Shown: positions 34,553 to 43,035, counted from the stretch's first letter. The stretch is DNA of 64,000 nucleotides from Neolewinella agarilytica (GCF_900110645.1 NZ_FOFB01000025.1:26359-90358), one strand, 5' to 3'. Notes: generated by a model from the sequence alone, not told the origin. A program made the numbers and translations.

Positions 34553-35686
34553 CTACAAGACCACTCTCTTCCCCGTCTCCGCACTTTCGATGATGGCCCG
34601 GATCACGGCTATATCGTCCCGGCCCATTTCTCCGGGTGCCAAAACTGGCGTATTGTTCATGATAGCCAGGGCGTCATCATCCATTTGCAGAGTCTGTTGC
34701 TTTCCGTCGATGGGTGGCCCAAGCACGGTGCCGGCACTCGTCAGTCCCTTTACACCTCCATAGGGCTGCATAGGTTGCATCTCATGCCAGCCGTTTTCGC
34801 CTTCGATGCGCAACTGATTATAGTTGGTTACCACACTGGTTTTTCCTTCGGCCAGCAGCCCACCGGGAAATTCCAGGGTATACTCCGTCGTAACGTCTAC
34901 TTCCGTTGGGCGGTGTTGCATGGCTTTAACGACGGCCACGGGCGCCATTTGCAGACCGTAGCGAAGGCCATTAACGGTATACACGCCCATATCGTAGAGA
35001 GCCCCTCCCCCCATGGCGCGTTGGCCGCGCCAGTAATCAGTGGGCGGGTCACTGCCGGCGTAGCCAGCCAGGGAAGTAGCGGCGGTGAAAGCCCCGAAGG
35101 CTTTCTCTTTGCTCAGGGCGATAAAATCCTGAGTATTTGGTTCGTGCAGCATCCGGTAGCCGATGCTTAGGCGGACATTATTTTCGTTGCAGGCATCGAT
35201 GATAGCCTGGCTGTCTTCGACCGTCATGGCCATCGGCTTTTCGCACCAGACATGCTTACCCGCTTTGGCGGCGCGGACGGCAAATTCTTTGTGCGTAGCC
35301 GTTGGAGTGATGACGTAGACGACATCGATGTTGGGGTTATCCGCCAGCTCGTCCATATTGTCGTAGCTGTAGACGTTTTCGTCCGGAATATCGTGCTTCG
35401 CCTGCCACTCCGGAATTTTTTCCGGGCTGCCGGTAATGATGCCCGCCAACTGACAGTGCCGGGTAAACTGCAGGGAAGGCGCAATTTGTCCCTTGGCATA
35501 GCTTCCGAGACCTAACAAGGCTACGTTAAGCTTACGGCCTTTTTCGGGCGCACGCGCGGGTGCAGAGGAGCTTGCAGTAGCCGTGTTGCCAGCTCCGCAA
35601 CTCACCAGCCCGGGGGCCAGAGCCAGGCCCGTTGCGGCCGTAACGGTTTGCCGCAGAAAGCGGCGGCGGGAGTTTTTGTTCATCAT
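34553..35686 (-). CDS. Gfo/Idh/MocA oxidoreductase with twin-arginine/lipoprotein-type signal
   Basis: A 377-residue enzyme. The N-terminus NSRRRFLRQTVTAATGLALAPGLVSCG is a twin-arginine signal followed by a possible lipobox cysteine, so the folded protein is probably exported to the periplasm with its cofactor. The glucose-fructose oxidoreductase-like domain starts NVALLGLGSYAKGQIAPSL; the EKP motif is HVWCEKPMAMT, and GGGALYDMGVYTVNGLRYG is in the catalytic domain. It belongs to the minus-strand hexuronate run, 15 bases after a small membrane-protein gene. A role in oxidising a sugar before import is inferred. A variant GCACCTGCG element forms the linker after the signal. Confidence 0.88.
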   Translation of the reverse strand: MMNKNSRRRFLRQTVTAATGLALAPGLVSCGAGNTATASSSAPARAPEKGRKLNVALLGLGSYAKGQIAPSLQFTRHCQLAGIITGSPEKIPEWQAKHDIPDENVYSYDNMDELADNPNIDVVYVITPTATHKEFAVRAAKAGKHVWCEKPMAMTVEDSQAIIDACNENNVRLSIGYRMLHEPNTQDFIALSKEKAFGAFTAATSLAGYAGSDPPTDYWRGQRAMGGGALYDMGVYTVNGLRYGLQMAPVAVVKAMQHRPTEVDVTTEYTLEFPGGLLAEGKTSVVTNYNQLRIEGENGWHEMQPMQPYGGVKGLTSAGTVLGPPIDGKQQTLQMDDDALAIMNNTPVLAPGEMGRDDIAVIRAIIESAETGKRVVL

Positions 35687-35701
35687 CGAAAAGAGTGTGG
35701 C

Positions 35702-35893
35702 TCAGGATTTCTGTCCTCGCCGGTGTAGTAATAAAGCCAGCCCCAGACAGACCAGAATCAGTATCAGGTTGTACATCCACGGCAGCTCTCCGCCCAAAAC
35801 GCCGTACTTCAAGCCGAAGTAGGCGCCAAAGTAGACAGCACTCATCAAGATGAACAGCCCCGTGGAAGGCTTGTTCGGGTTAATCGGTTCCAT
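35702..35893 (-). CDS. Small two-helix membrane protein, copy B
   Basis: A 63-residue protein from the ATG at 35893. Two hydrophobic helices (FILMSAVYFGAYFGLKYGVL and MYNLILILVCLGLALLL) flank a GGELPW loop, and a basic tail ends HRRGQKS. It overlaps the end of the preceding small gene by 14 bases and ends 15 bases before the Tat-type oxidoreductase, so it is translationally linked within the operon. The helix-loop-helix pattern (AYF..KY....GE) also occurs in the preceding small gene, suggesting ancient duplication. Function unknown. Confidence 0.72.
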   Translation of the reverse strand: MEPINPNKPSTGLFILMSAVYFGAYFGLKYGVLGGELPWMYNLILILVCLGLALLLHRRGQKS

Positions 35894-36104
35894 TATTATC
35901 TGAATTGTGAGTTGACCGAAACTGCTTTCGATACTGCCAAAGAGCAACTTCTGCTAAGATCACGGCGCCAAAAAGCAGCATTTGCTGCTGCCCCGTCATT
36001 TCCCCTCTGAAAAGTAGATACTTAATGGCAAAATAGGCCATCACAGGAGCCCAGCCTGCGTATTTAAGCCAAGGTGGTGGTTGGTTAGAAGTACCGTGGT
36101 TCAT
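35880..36104 (-). CDS. Small two-helix membrane protein, copy A
   Basis: A 74-residue protein from the ATG at 36104: MNHGTSNQPPPWLKYAGWAP, helix VMAYFAIKYLLF, loop RGEMTGQQ, helix MLLFGAVILAEVALW, then a polar tail. Its last 14 bases overlap the start of the next small gene. A TAnnTTTG box (TATCTTTG) lies only 4 bases before the start codon, so the mRNA may be nearly leaderless. It looks like the first gene of the hexuronate run. No family recognised. Confidence 0.68.
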   Translation of the reverse strand: MNHGTSNQPPPWLKYAGWAPVMAYFAIKYLLFRGEMTGQQQMLLFGAVILAEVALWQYRKQFRSTHNSDNNGTD

Positions 36105-36108
36105 TTGC

Positions 36109-36116
36109 CAAAGATA
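36109..36116 (-). promoter_or_regulatory. -7 box (TATCTTTG) of the hexuronate-run operon
   Basis: On the minus strand TATCTTTG matches TAnnTTTG, but no TTG is found at the usual distance upstream. If used, transcription would begin at or within a few bases of the start codon at 36104. Confidence 0.4.
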
Positions 36117-36213
36117 AGTGCGTGAACAGAAATCGTAAATAGAGGGAAAGGCGATTAGCCCGTAAATCCGGTTAGCCAACAGCTAAAAGACTTCTTAACA
36201 TTAGTTGCCACAA

Positions 36214-36247
36214 CAAAAAAAGGCCCAAACGAATCGCGTTTGGGCCT
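36214..36247 (-). terminator. Intrinsic terminator of the HTH gene (minus strand)
   Basis: AGGCCCAAAC (36221-36230) and GTTTGGGCCT (36238-36247) form a perfect 10-bp stem with a 7-base loop. On the minus strand TTTTTTTGTTG follows. It lies about 200 bases beyond the stop of the HTH gene. Confidence 0.85.
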
Positions 36248-36443
36248 GATTATACGACTGTGCTGTCCACAGCGTCTCTCATGAAAAATAAACCTATTCT
36301 TAGTATTCGGTAGCCAAAACTCATTAAGAGTTACATCTCAACTACTAAATGGTACCGCAAATTTAGCTTGTTCAGGCTGCAAGAACGTAGCAAATAATGC
36401 AAAAAACAAATTAATTTTAAGCTAATATTAGTACAAATTAGCA

Positions 36444-37457
36444 TTATCGCACGTTCATAACCTCAATTCGCTGTTTCGTATTGCCCACCTTGCGGCGCAA
36501 GTTATGAAAATACGTGGTAGTGTACTTAGCTGAATCGGCACTAAGTACGTTTGCTTTATCTAAAAGATTGTTAAACCATAACTTCATCTGTTTAACGATG
36601 CGTTCATCGTAAGTGACCAGATAGTTCGGTGTTATTAGTGTTGAAAACACAATAGACTGCAGCTTTGAATCTACTATTACAACGCTATTTGTGTTGCTCA
36701 GTTCATTGTGATAGACCCGAAAATCGGGGCTTTCTTTAGTGGGCTTTTCACTAGGAACAAAGCGCTTGCCTTCCCGTACCATATCTTCCATGTGCTGAAT
36801 GATAACTTCTATCTCACTAAACATTCTTTCCACCAGGTGTGGAGCACTGAGATAACCTGTTTGTACCCCATGTTCAATTCTCCTGAGAGTAACATCTAAT
36901 ATGTCAATTGACCACAACTCGCGGGAGGGGAAACTATAGGCAGCTTTCAAGGAACGCTCCGCAATTTCATATATCTCCGGATCAATCAGGTCCACACTGA
37001 AACTTTTCCCTTTCCACTTTTCGAAGTTCCAGGTCGTCAAACCAAACAGATACGTTTTGTAGGCCAGTAAGGTCGGGGAATACAGTTCGTAAAACAAGGG
37101 CAACTCCGAGGTGGCATAATCGACCCTTGCGCCTGGAATTGTTTTTGCGAGGACAATCTGTTTTTCCAGGCTCAGAAAATAGTCTTTCTCACTGGGGAAT
37201 TTCGCTTCATTCCCTGCGGGGTAATACATCTGTGGGCGATCCGTTCTGCCATCGTCAAGTCTTATCCTATAGTGACGGGAAAGGTTGATAAGTTCCTGGG
37301 CCGATAAAGCCGTATCTCCACGTAACCGCCGGTAAACTGCGTCTCTTCCTACGTGAAGAATCTCTCCTATCTCTGAAACCATTTCTGTACGAGACTCAAA
37401 TCTTCTTGATAACCTCAAAAAGAAATCCGCCTGAAAATTTTCTCTGCTAATATCCAT
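36444..37457 (-). CDS. Putative HTH regulator with large unknown C-terminal domain
   Basis: A 337-residue protein. Residues about 20-70 form a Xre/BetR-like helix-turn-helix (EMVSEIGEILHVGRDAVYRRL, then ALSAQELINLSRHYRI). The remaining 250 residues are an unrecognised domain with helical character (VQTGYLSAPHLVERMFSEIEVIIQHMEDMV) and a beta-rich stretch (NTNSVVIVDSKLQSIVFSTL). There is no signal peptide or membrane helix. The gene and its flanks are visibly AT-richer than neighbours, and it is divergent from the polymerase gene across a 441-base region with two inverted repeats. It could regulate itself and the polymerase; that is inference. Confidence 0.7.
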   Translation of the reverse strand: MDISRENFQADFFLRLSRRFESRTEMVSEIGEILHVGRDAVYRRLRGDTALSAQELINLSRHYRIRLDDGRTDRPQMYYPAGNEAKFPSEKDYFLSLEKQIVLAKTIPGARVDYATSELPLFYELYSPTLLAYKTYLFGLTTWNFEKWKGKSFSVDLIDPEIYEIAERSLKAAYSFPSRELWSIDILDVTLRRIEHGVQTGYLSAPHLVERMFSEIEVIIQHMEDMVREGKRFVPSEKPTKESPDFRVYHNELSNTNSVVIVDSKLQSIVFSTLITPNYLVTYDERIVKQMKLWFNNLLDKANVLSADSAKYTTTYFHNLRRKVGNTKQRIEVMNVR

Positions 37458-37898
37458 TATCCTTACTCTACCAAATCATTTGTCCTAAAAGACAATTCTT
37501 TACTTAACAAACTCGAACCTGATGGTTACCAGACTCAACAATTGCTAAGACAATGTTTATTTTTCGTAAAGAGGGACGAATAGAAGAAAGCGAAGTCACT
37601 ATATCGACGCTAAGTTAGGATTTTCCTAACAAACCACGAATAGTTTATTCTATTATAATAAAACAAAAAATTTGTTTATTGTTTAGACATCGCATTACTT
37701 TGTAGCGTAATATGTTTGTCAAGGGCTAGCCCCTACCTGTTTATTTTCCTATTACTCTCATCCCTGAAAACTTACTCTACACATGAATTTACTGCTACTT
37801 GGTCCACTTTGGTGGATCAACCCCATTATCCATTCTCTACTTGTTTCTTGTGGTCGCCCAACCCTTCATGTCTGGCCGTCTCGTCACTTGTTTTAAGC
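37458..37898. promoter_or_regulatory. Divergent AT-rich regulatory region with two inverted repeats
   Basis: TTGTC-CTAAAA-GACAA (37480-37495) lies 22 bases before the HTH start. GTTAGGA-TTT-TCCTAAC (37614-37630) lies in the middle. A near-consensus plus-strand promoter (TTG at 37672-37674, 20-base spacer, TTACTTTG at 37695-37702) would give the polymerase a leader of about 190 bases, with GGGCTAGCCC near 37724. These look like operator sites for a regulator. In-frame codons upstream of 37899 give a hydrophobic, non-polymerase sequence and were not taken as coding. Confidence 0.55.
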
Positions 37899-40800
37899 AT
37901 GCATCTGACCTGTCACACCGCTTTTAGCCTGCGTTTTGGCGTGCTTATGCCGGATCAGCTCGTCAGCAAAGCTGCCGCCTGGGGCGTCAGTTGCCTGGCC
38001 TTAGCTGATGCTAATAGCACCAGTTGTGCCGTTGAATTTGTCTCCCGTTGCCGGGCAGCGGGCATCAAGCCTATACTGGGTATTTCTTTTTGGCGGGACG
38101 GGCAATGGCTCTATACTGGCCTGGCCAGGAATGCAGAAGGCTGGCGGGAACTGTGTGCCTTTTTGAGCAAATATTCTTTAGAAAAAAAACCTCTCCCGAC
38201 GGTTCCCCCTCCCCTCCCTGACTGCTGGATCATCTACCCCAGGCTCTGTAAGCCCATTCAGGATTTCAGAAAAAACGAACTCCTTGGCATTCGCCCCCAG
38301 CACGTCAACCGGCTTTTTAGCCACGAGCTGCGCCACCATCAGCACAAACTGGTCGTATTGGCTCCCGTTGTTACGATCACCGACGAGGACTACTCCCGCC
38401 ACCGGGTTTTACGGGCCATCGACCTGAACACCGTTCATACCAAGCTTACGCCCCGCGACCTGGCCCAGCGCGGTGACCGCCTCCTCCCCCCGGACACCCT
38501 CCACCAGTTTTATAAGTCTTACCCGGATATTCTTCGCAACACCCAACGCATTATCGACAGCTGCGAGGCTGATTTCCCAACGGGCTTACGCATTAACCGC
38601 CAGACCTTTACCGGCTCTAAAGCGGGGGATTATGCCCTCCTTGAAAAACTTGCGCTGGCCGGTGTTACCCGCCGCTATCCGGCGGGCGCTCGTTTCCAGA
38701 GAGCCAGACTACGGGTAGAGCGGGAACTGGCCGTAATCCGCAAACAAGATTTTTGCTCCTATTTTCTGATTACCCACGACATCGTCCGCTACGCCCGCGC
38801 AGCGGGCTACCAACACGTAGGCAGAGGTTCCGGAGCAAACTCCATCGTCGCTTTTTCCATCGGCATTTCGGACGTAGACCCCATTGAGCTGGACCTTTAC
38901 TTCGAGCGCTTTATTAACCCCTACCGGGCCAGTCCTCCGGACTTTGATATTGACTTTAGCTGGGACGAGCGGGACGACGTGATTGATTACGTCTTCAAGC
39001 GTTATGGCCAGGACCACACCGCCCTTTTAGCAACCTACTCCACCTTCAAGGGACGGGCAGCCCTCCGGGAAGTAGCTAAAGTGTATGGCCTGCCGAAAGA
39101 AGAAATCGACCTTCTCGTCCGTAGCCCACACGACCGTGCAGCAACAGATCCGAAGGCCGCTGAGGTGCTCAAAATTGCCGTGGGTATTATTGGCTTACCC
39201 AATCACCTGGGTATCCATGCCGGTGGCATCATCATTACCGAACGCCCCATTCACTACCATACGGCGCAACGACTGATGCCAAAGGGTTTCCCCGTTGCCC
39301 ACTGTGACATGTACCACGCAGAAGACATGGGGCTGCACAAATATGATGTACTGAGCCAGCGGGGGCTAGGCCATATTCGCTCCGCCGTCGATCTGATAAA
39401 ACGCAACAGGGGAGCAGCCGTTGACGTCTACGATCTGGACAAAGTGAAAAACGACCCGAAGGTCAGGGCCATGCTTAAAAGCGGGCGGGCGATCGGCTGT
39501 TTCTACATCGAGAGCCCCGCCATGCGGGGGCTACTGACGAAACTGGGCTGCGATAATTACGTCCACCTGGTCGCCGCCTCAAGCATTATCCGGCCGGGGG
39601 TGGCGAAGTCAGGCATGATGAAGGAATACATTCGCCGCTACCACTACCCCCACAGCTTTGAATACATTGACCCTGTTTTCAAGGAACACCTTGGCGAAAC
39701 CTTTGGCGTTATGGTGTACCAGGAGGATGTGATGAAGATCGTCCATCATTTTGCGGGCCTGGACCTCGATGAAAGTGACGTTCTGCGGCGCATCATGAGC
39801 GGTAAGAAACACAACGGGGATACTTTTGATCGTCTGAGAGAAAAGTTTTTTGCGGGGGCGCAGGTGCGGGGTCGGGACCCGGAAAAAGCAAAGGAGGTCT
39901 GGCGGCAGGTAGAGAGTTTTTCCGGATACAGCTTTTGCAAGGCACACTCCGCCAGCTTTGCCGTGGAAAGCTTTCAGAGCCTCTACCTGAAGGCCCATTA
40001 CCCACTGGAATTCATCGTCGGCGTCATCAATAACTTCGGTGGCTTTTACAAAACAGAGTTCTACGTCCATGAAGCCCGTATGGCCGGAGCTACCATCCAT
40101 GCTCCCTGCGTTAACCGTGGCCGCTATTTAACGGAATTACAGGGAAAAGACCTTTATCTAGGCTTCATTCACGTAAAGAGCATTGCCGAGCGGACCATAT
40201 TCCAGCTCCTGTCGGAGCGTGAACGCAACGGCCCCTTTCAATCGCTCACCGACTGTTGCGCCCGCCTGGACCTGGATGGCAGTCAACTCGACCTGATGAT
40301 CCGGGTGGGGGCCTTTCGCTTTACTGGTAAAACAAAGTCAGAGTTACTCTGGGAAAAGAACGCTGTTTTCAATCCACGTTCAAAGCGGGAGGCCAGCCAT
40401 GAACTTTTTGAGCTCGCCGCTCCTCAACAATATTTTCACCTCGATCTGTCGCCCAATCATCGTTCCGGCCATCAGCTGAGTGCGGAGCAGCTCGACCAGG
40501 CCTTCGATGAACTGGAATTACTGGGCTTTCCGCTTTGCTCCCCTTTCTCGCTGGTTAAACCAGCGAACGAAACCACCGCTCCAGGGCAAGAGGCTGCCCT
40601 ACCGGCAAAAGCTCACCAGCACGTCAACGGCTGGGGGAGCCCCGGCCAGGCCGGGGCGCTGGCGACGGCTACCGACCATAGCTACCTGACAATCAGGGCC
40701 TACTTCGTCTGCGATAAAATTGTCCGCACCGTAAAGGGCGAGCGAATGAGCTTCGGTTGCTGGCTGGACGAAAATGGTCATTACCTAGATACGGTACATT

Positions 40801-40946
40801 TCCCCGATAGCCTGAGTACGTCTCCTTTTCAGGGGCCGGGTGTCTACCGGCTTCGGGGCCGGGTAGCGCGGGAGTTTGGCTTTCCCTCCCTGGAGGTGGC
40901 AGAGATGGAGAGATTGGCTTATTTGGGGGATTTGAGGTTTGGGTGA
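37899..40946 (+). CDS. dnaE: DNA polymerase III alpha subunit (DnaE type, possibly the inducible DnaE2-like paralogue)
   Basis: A 1015-residue C-family polymerase. The ATG at 37899 is chosen because the PHP domain begins directly (MHLTCHTAFSLRFGVLMPDQL); its metal ligands are largely lost (HLTCH instead of HxH). The palm domain is intact: VGRGSGANSIVAFSIGISDVDP, PPDFDIDFSW (two catalytic Asp) and LHKYDVLSQRGLGHI (third Asp). SGYSFCKAHSASFAVESFQSLYLKAHYP is the typical fingers/beta-binding part. The C-terminus is shorter than replicative DnaE and lacks a clear tau-binding region. Short DnaE2-like copies are often SOS-inducible and paired with an ImuB/DinB gene; no such partner is adjacent, so that role is only possible. 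Confidence 0.9.
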   Translation: MHLTCHTAFSLRFGVLMPDQLVSKAAAWGVSCLALADANSTSCAVEFVSRCRAAGIKPILGISFWRDGQWLYTGLARNAEGWRELCAFLSKYSLEKKPLPTVPPPLPDCWIIYPRLCKPIQDFRKNELLGIRPQHVNRLFSHELRHHQHKLVVLAPVVTITDEDYSRHRVLRAIDLNTVHTKLTPRDLAQRGDRLLPPDTLHQFYKSYPDILRNTQRIIDSCEADFPTGLRINRQTFTGSKAGDYALLEKLALAGVTRRYPAGARFQRARLRVERELAVIRKQDFCSYFLITHDIVRYARAAGYQHVGRGSGANSIVAFSIGISDVDPIELDLYFERFINPYRASPPDFDIDFSWDERDDVIDYVFKRYGQDHTALLATYSTFKGRAALREVAKVYGLPKEEIDLLVRSPHDRAATDPKAAEVLKIAVGIIGLPNHLGIHAGGIIITERPIHYHTAQRLMPKGFPVAHCDMYHAEDMGLHKYDVLSQRGLGHIRSAVDLIKRNRGAAVDVYDLDKVKNDPKVRAMLKSGRAIGCFYIESPAMRGLLTKLGCDNYVHLVAASSIIRPGVAKSGMMKEYIRRYHYPHSFEYIDPVFKEHLGETFGVMVYQEDVMKIVHHFAGLDLDESDVLRRIMSGKKHNGDTFDRLREKFFAGAQVRGRDPEKAKEVWRQVESFSGYSFCKAHSASFAVESFQSLYLKAHYPLEFIVGVINNFGGFYKTEFYVHEARMAGATIHAPCVNRGRYLTELQGKDLYLGFIHVKSIAERTIFQLLSERERNGPFQSLTDCCARLDLDGSQLDLMIRVGAFRFTGKTKSELLWEKNAVFNPRSKREASHELFELAAPQQYFHLDLSPNHRSGHQLSAEQLDQAFDELELLGFPLCSPFSLVKPANETTAPGQEAALPAKAHQHVNGWGSPGQAGALATATDHSYLTIRAYFVCDKIVRTVKGERMSFGCWLDENGHYLDTVHFPDSLSTSPFQGPGVYRLRGRVAREFGFPSLEVAEMERLAYLGDLRFG

Positions 40947-40967
40947 GGGGGCGTAAGATGAATTCGT

Positions 40968-41112
40968 GGCGCTTTGCGCTTCTCTCTTCACGGCGCTTCG
41001 CGCCTGGATTACGTGACATTACACGGCGCTTCGCGCCTGGGCTCCCCGGATTACGGACAGGGCTTCGCCCTGCCTCCATCCGGGGCTAAGGATGTTGGCC
41101 CCCTACGGGGTC
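40968..41112 (+). repeat. Left inverted arm of the REP/transposase element
   Basis: The arm is made of nested REP hairpins: GGCGCTTTGCGCT, two copies of GGCGCTTCGCGCC (40992-41004, 41025-41037), CAGGGCTTCGCCCTG (41058-41072), then CCATCCGGGGCTAAGGATGT and CCCCTACGGGG. It is inverted relative to 41687-41798 with long near-identical blocks, and carries an extra 33-base duplication around the second GGCGCTTCGCGCC hairpin. Confidence 0.9.
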
Positions 41113-41129
41113 TTTAGCGAGGGAATAAG

Positions 41130-41151
41130 CGTTTATATACGTATATAAACG
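41130..41151. promoter_or_regulatory. Perfect 22-bp AT-rich palindrome upstream of the transposase
   Basis: GTTTATATACGTATATAAAC plus one flanking C/G pair is perfectly self-complementary. It lies between the left arm and the transposase start and could be an operator, a binding site for the transposase or part of the element's end. Confidence 0.6.
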
Positions 41152-41225
41152 TAAGTATACGCTTAAAGAACGACTACAACGAGCCCTGTCCTGCTCCTTT
41201 GTTGCTCACTAATTCTAATTCAATC

Positions 41226-41675
41226 GTGAGCAAAACTTACATCCGTACCGTTTACCAAATCGTTTTTTCCACTAAGCATCGTGTTCCTTGCCTGACGAAA
41301 CCCAACAGGGAAAAGTTATTCCGCTACTTGAGCAAAATACTGGAGAATAAGCGCTGCACCGTCTACCAGATCGGCGGCATCGAAGATCACCTCCACATCA
41401 TTTGCAGTCTTCACCCTTCGGTTGCCTTGGCCAGCGTGGTGAAAGACTTGAAGTTGGCCAGCTCCTCCGTCATCAAAAAAGAGAAGTTGTTTCCCGGCTT
41501 CACCGCCTGGCAGGTCGGGTACAGTGCCTTCACGTACAAGCCTGAAGCGCTGACGGACCTGATCCACTACGTAGCCATCCAGGAAGAGCATCACCACGGC
41601 GAAACCTCCCCCGAAGAACTCCGTCGCCTCCTCCGCGCCCACGGCATCGAGTTTGACGAGACCTACTTCGAATGA
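41226..41675 (+). CDS. REP-associated Y1 (IS200/IS605-like, HUH) transposase
   Basis: A 149-residue single-strand DNA transposase. The HUH motif is HLH (residues 55-57, in GGIEDHLHIIC), and the nucleophile is probably Tyr115 in LIHYVAIQEEHHHGE. The GTG at 41226 gives SKTYIRTVYQIVFSTKHRVPC, the usual family opening; a TTG 27 bases earlier is the alternative. The gene lies between two long inverted arms composed of REP-like hairpins and has no accessory tnpB. That matches RAYT transposases, which mobilise REP palindromes rather than themselves as classic IS elements. Sequence is intact and probably functional. Confidence 0.9.
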   Translation: MSKTYIRTVYQIVFSTKHRVPCLTKPNREKLFRYLSKILENKRCTVYQIGGIEDHLHIICSLHPSVALASVVKDLKLASSSVIKKEKLFPGFTAWQVGYSAFTYKPEALTDLIHYVAIQEEHHHGETSPEELRRLLRAHGIEFDETYFE

Positions 41676-41686
41676 CCGTTTGTGCA

Positions 41687-41798
41687 GACCCCGTAGGGGT
41701 CAAACATCCTTAGCCCCGGATGGAGCCGCCGACGGAGTCGCGGCGCAATCCGGGGAGCCCAGGCGCGAAGCGCCGTGAAGAGAGAGGCGCAAAGCGCC
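41687..41798 (-). repeat. Right inverted arm of the REP/transposase element
   Basis: Hairpins GACCCCGTAGGGGTC (41687-41701), GCCGCCGACGGAGTCGCGGC (41725-41744), GGCGCGAAGCGCC (41762-41774) and GGCGCAAAGCGCC (41786-41798) are separated by ACATCCTTAGCCCCGGATGG and GTGAAGAGAGA. The blocks are the reverse complement of the left arm. The arm ends four bases before the rlmI stop codon. Confidence 0.9.
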
Positions 41799-41802
41799 CT
41801 AC

Positions 41803-42993
41803 CTACCCCACCCTAACCACCAGCCCCTTCAGGTATTCCCCCTCCTGATGATAGAGATTCACGGGATGATCCGCGCCCTGGCTCAGATGATGCAGGACGC
41901 GACACTCCCGCCCGGCCTCCAGGCCAGCAGCAACGATGGTGTCGTAGAAGAGCTGTCGTTCGACTACCCGGCTACAGCTGAAGGTAAAGAGCAGCCCTCC
42001 GGGCTTGATAGCCTTCATCGCCCGGGCATTGAGTCGTTTATAGGCCTGAACGGCTTTATGCCGCTTGTGCTTATTCTTGGCGAAGGCGGGCGGATCGACG
42101 ACGACAATGTCATAAGCATCGTCTTCGGCGTGCTCCTTGAGCCACTCCATCACGTCAGCGGCATGGGCTTCGTGGCGGGCAGCGAAGGCATCATCGCCGT
42201 TGCGGGAGACATTGTCGGTGGTGAGTTCAATGGCACTGCCACTCAGGTCCACACTCTGCACCTGCGCTGCGTCGCCCAAAAGGGCGTACACGGAAAAGCC
42301 GCCCGTGTAACAGAAGGTATTCAGCACGCTTTTCCCCTTCGCGTAGCTGCCCAACAACCAGCGATTATCCCGCTGATCGAGGAAAAAGCCTGTCTTTTGC
42401 CCACCGGCCACGTCTACGCGGAAGCGGCGACCGTTCTCCAGCACAACGACTTCCGTGATTTCTTCCCCCAGTAAGACACCGTTCTCCGCCGGATGGCGTT
42501 CAGGGAGGACGTTAGCTGATTTATCGTAAATGGTAGATATTTCGTCCCCCATCAATTCTCCGATAGCAGTGGCAATATCATCTTTCAACAGATGCATCCC
42601 CACGCTGTGGCACTGTACGACAACAAGGGAGGCGTAGCGATCCACGATCAGGCCCGGCAGCCCGTCGCCGGCGGCGTGCACCAGCCGGTAAGCGTTGGTC
42701 AGGGGATCTGCCGTAAGGCCCAACTGCGCTCGCAGATCCAGCGCGCTGGCTAGTCGCTCTCGCAGTATTTCACTGATCGGCAACTCCTCTTCTCCGAAGT
42801 GCAACACCCGCACCCGGATACCACCGTGCTGGTAGTGCCCGATGCCAAGCCGCTCTCCGTTGACGGCCTCCACGGCAACAATTTCACCGTCTTCAATACC
42901 GTCATCTTCGCGGGAGATCGCACCGGAAAACACCCAGGGGTTACGGCGGCGGAGCGCGCCATCACGCCCTTTAAGGAGAACTACTTTTTTCAT
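41803..42993 (-). CDS. rlmI: Class I SAM-dependent 23S rRNA methyltransferase (RlmI family)
   Basis: A 396-residue protein from the ATG at 42993 (MKKVVLLKGRDGALRRRNPWVFSGAI). A longer frame exists but runs into the divergent gene. The N-terminal PUA domain (about 1-75) precedes an RFD-type domain (GDGLPGLIVDRYASLVVVQCHSVGM) and the Rossmann methyltransferase core: VLNTFCYTGGFSVYALLGDAAQVQSVDLS (SAM site), DIVVVDPPAFAKNK (motif IV) and LLFTFSCS. Family members make 5-methylcytosine at 23S rRNA position 1962. The gene ends four bases from the transposase element, so the element inserted just past its stop codon. Confidence 0.92.
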   Translation of the reverse strand: MKKVVLLKGRDGALRRRNPWVFSGAISREDDGIEDGEIVAVEAVNGERLGIGHYQHGGIRVRVLHFGEEELPISEILRERLASALDLRAQLGLTADPLTNAYRLVHAAGDGLPGLIVDRYASLVVVQCHSVGMHLLKDDIATAIGELMGDEISTIYDKSANVLPERHPAENGVLLGEEITEVVVLENGRRFRVDVAGGQKTGFFLDQRDNRWLLGSYAKGKSVLNTFCYTGGFSVYALLGDAAQVQSVDLSGSAIELTTDNVSRNGDDAFAARHEAHAADVMEWLKEHAEDDAYDIVVVDPPAFAKNKHKRHKAVQAYKRLNARAMKAIKPGGLLFTFSCSRVVERQLFYDTIVAAGLEAGRECRVLHHLSQGADHPVNLYHQEGEYLKGLVVRVG

Positions 42994-43035
42994 AGGTCGC
43001 GAAGATACGCAGACCAGCGGACGTACCTTAGCGCC

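Noticed and set aside
37716..37898. 61-residue N-terminal extension of the DnaE-type polymerase
   Set aside because: It lies in the AT-rich control region, is unlike any polymerase N-terminus, and the PHP domain starts cleanly at 37899.
39855..39870. GCGCAGGTGCGG in dnaE as an inserted repeat element
   Set aside because: The surrounding residues align with ordinary DnaE sequence without extra length, so this copy is probably a chance codon match rather than an insertion.
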